64,000 nucleotides of DNA from Brachionus rotundiformis (taxonomy: Eukaryota; Rotifera; Eurotatoria; Ploima; Brachionidae): the NCBI GenBank assembly GCA_016802295.1, contig JAESIW010000020.1:4379710-4443709 (forward strand). The letters are read 5' to 3'. Shown piece by piece: positions 63,301-64,000 of this stretch (its first letter is position 1; the number at the start of each line of letters is the position of its first letter). Both the position numbers and the translations under genes were made by a program. The notes under the pieces were generated by a model. That model searched no databases, was not told the origin of the DNA, and worked only from the letters and a program-made list of their open reading frames with translations.

Positions 63301-63734
63301 TTTAAATTGATCGAAAATCAAATAATTTAAAATTATTTTACAAAAATAATATTTGAATTTTCAATCAGCTAAATTTTATATGAAAAAAAATTGAATTTTT
63401 TCAATCGAAATATCTTAAAATATAGATTTGCATTGTATGATTATAATTTAGTCTATGTACTAGATCATAAAGTCTCAAGATATGCTAAACGCCCAGAGGG
63501 TGCATAAGCGCAATGTCTTAATGCATTGCTCAAAATGTATAACCCATAATTGCATGGTGCAAAAGTGCACATACACCACTTAAGCAAACTTTTTAATTAT
63601 GCTCGAATTTTGTTCACCTTTTTTTTTGAAAAAAAACTAGTTAATATTTTAATTCTAATAAATTAACATCTAGAAACTTAAACGCTCGTTTATCCTCATT
63701 AGCTCGAGTGTATGCCGAGTTTTCGTGATTCTCA
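63301..63734. promoter_or_regulatory. Divergent promoter region between importin-13 and an unknown gene
   Basis: 434 bp between the importin-13 start (minus) and the ATG at 63735 (plus). It includes a GC-richer patch at 63488-63582 with five TGCA tetramers and an imperfect hairpin (gcaatg then gcattgc, about 63509-63528). Whether these are transcription-factor sites or a start-site element is inference. Confidence 0.4.
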
Positions 63735-64000
63735 ATGCAGAATACAATGAACCAATTTAACAAAAATGTAATGGTCACAACAAACAATTCCACTCAACCA
63801 CAAGGACAAACAACTACTGATGCATTGATCATAAACTCAAACTCCACCGTGGTCTCTGACGAGCTCATACTTCAGCTACAGGAACAATTCGGTGACAGCA
63901 AACAAATCTATATTCTAAACACTTCCAACAACTCCGTATCCTCCTCGACGAGCTACAACAATACCTCATCCACCAACAATACAAACACAATCCAGTATTT
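63735..64000 (+). CDS. 5' part of an unrecognised gene (cut by right edge)
   Basis: From the ATG at 63735 the frame stays open to the window end (88 codons). The product is Asn/Thr/Ser/Gln-rich: MQNTMNQFNKNVMVTTNNST, then a more structured SDELILQLQEQFGDSKQIY, then Ser/Asn/Thr runs. Base composition is clearly GC-richer than the flanks, like the coding parts of ECD, which supports real coding. Low-complexity N-termini of this sort are common in transcription factors and RNA-binding proteins, but I recognise no domain and assign no function. Confidence 0.55.
   Translation, partial: MQNTMNQFNKNVMVTTNNSTQPQGQTTTDALIINSNSTVVSDELILQLQEQFGDSKQIYILNTSNNSVSSSTSYNNTSSTNNTNTIQY

Noticed and set aside
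1..64000. tRNA, rRNA or CRISPR array
   Set aside because: No B-box-like GGTTCRANNCC match, no rRNA core sequence and no spaced direct repeats seen; the genome is eukaryotic.

Overview
The window is eukaryotic nuclear DNA from an animal. Genes are broken by many short GT-AG introns (often 45-80 bp), flanks are extremely AT-rich, AATAAA signals follow several stop codons, and the gene set is metazoan (beta-heavy spectrin, EAAT-type glutamate transporter, kynureninase, importin-13). My best guess is a compact AT-rich invertebrate such as a monogonont rotifer (Brachionus-like). That rests on base composition, intron size and protein flavour, not on any database search.

Layout. 1-1503 (-): 3' part of a NEMP nuclear-envelope gene, running off the left edge. 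2113-4308 (-): EAAT/SLC1 glutamate transporter. 7467-21918 (-): beta-heavy spectrin, nine exons, about 4312 codons, one exon of about 10 kb. 21919-28564: gene-poor, with a decayed non-LTR retrotransposon. 28565-29758 (+): intronless RMND1. 31082-34666 (+): MARCHF6 ERAD ubiquitin ligase, nine exons. 35076-36183 (+): LYRM4/ISD11, three small exons. 36594-38510 (+): intronless ecdysoneless (ECD). 39651-40758 (-): proteasome alpha-5. 41550-42610 (+): 3' part of a second non-LTR element. 43331-45298 (-) and 47519-49454 (-): two kynureninase paralogues with the same 12-exon layout. Between them, at 46204-47453 (+), is a hexose-6-phosphate mutarotase. 53900-55348 (+): BTBD10/KCTD20-like BTB protein. 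56986-63300 (-): importin-13, 13 exons, with an antisense LINE fragment in one intron. 63735-64000 (+): start of an unrecognised gene cut by the right edge.

Most genes are unrelated housekeeping loci; I see no operon-like logic. The exception is 43.3-49.5 kb. Both kynureninase copies look intact, but copy 2 has Thr where human kynureninase has Asn333, a residue known to set substrate preference. The copies flank a mutarotase gene whose stop lies 65 bp from the stop of copy 2, with overlapping poly(A) signals. The joined coding lengths of EAAT, spectrin, MARCHF6, LYRM4, PSMA5, kynureninase copy 1, mutarotase, BTBD10 and importin-13 are all multiples of three with consistent splice phases, which is my main internal check on the gene models.

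I found no CRISPR, tRNA or rRNA and no clearly novel multi-gene system. The best leads are the diverged kynureninase pair, a possible GT-TG intron in the mutarotase gene, the 10-kb spectrin exon with an unusual RAP-motif tail, and the retroelement remnants.
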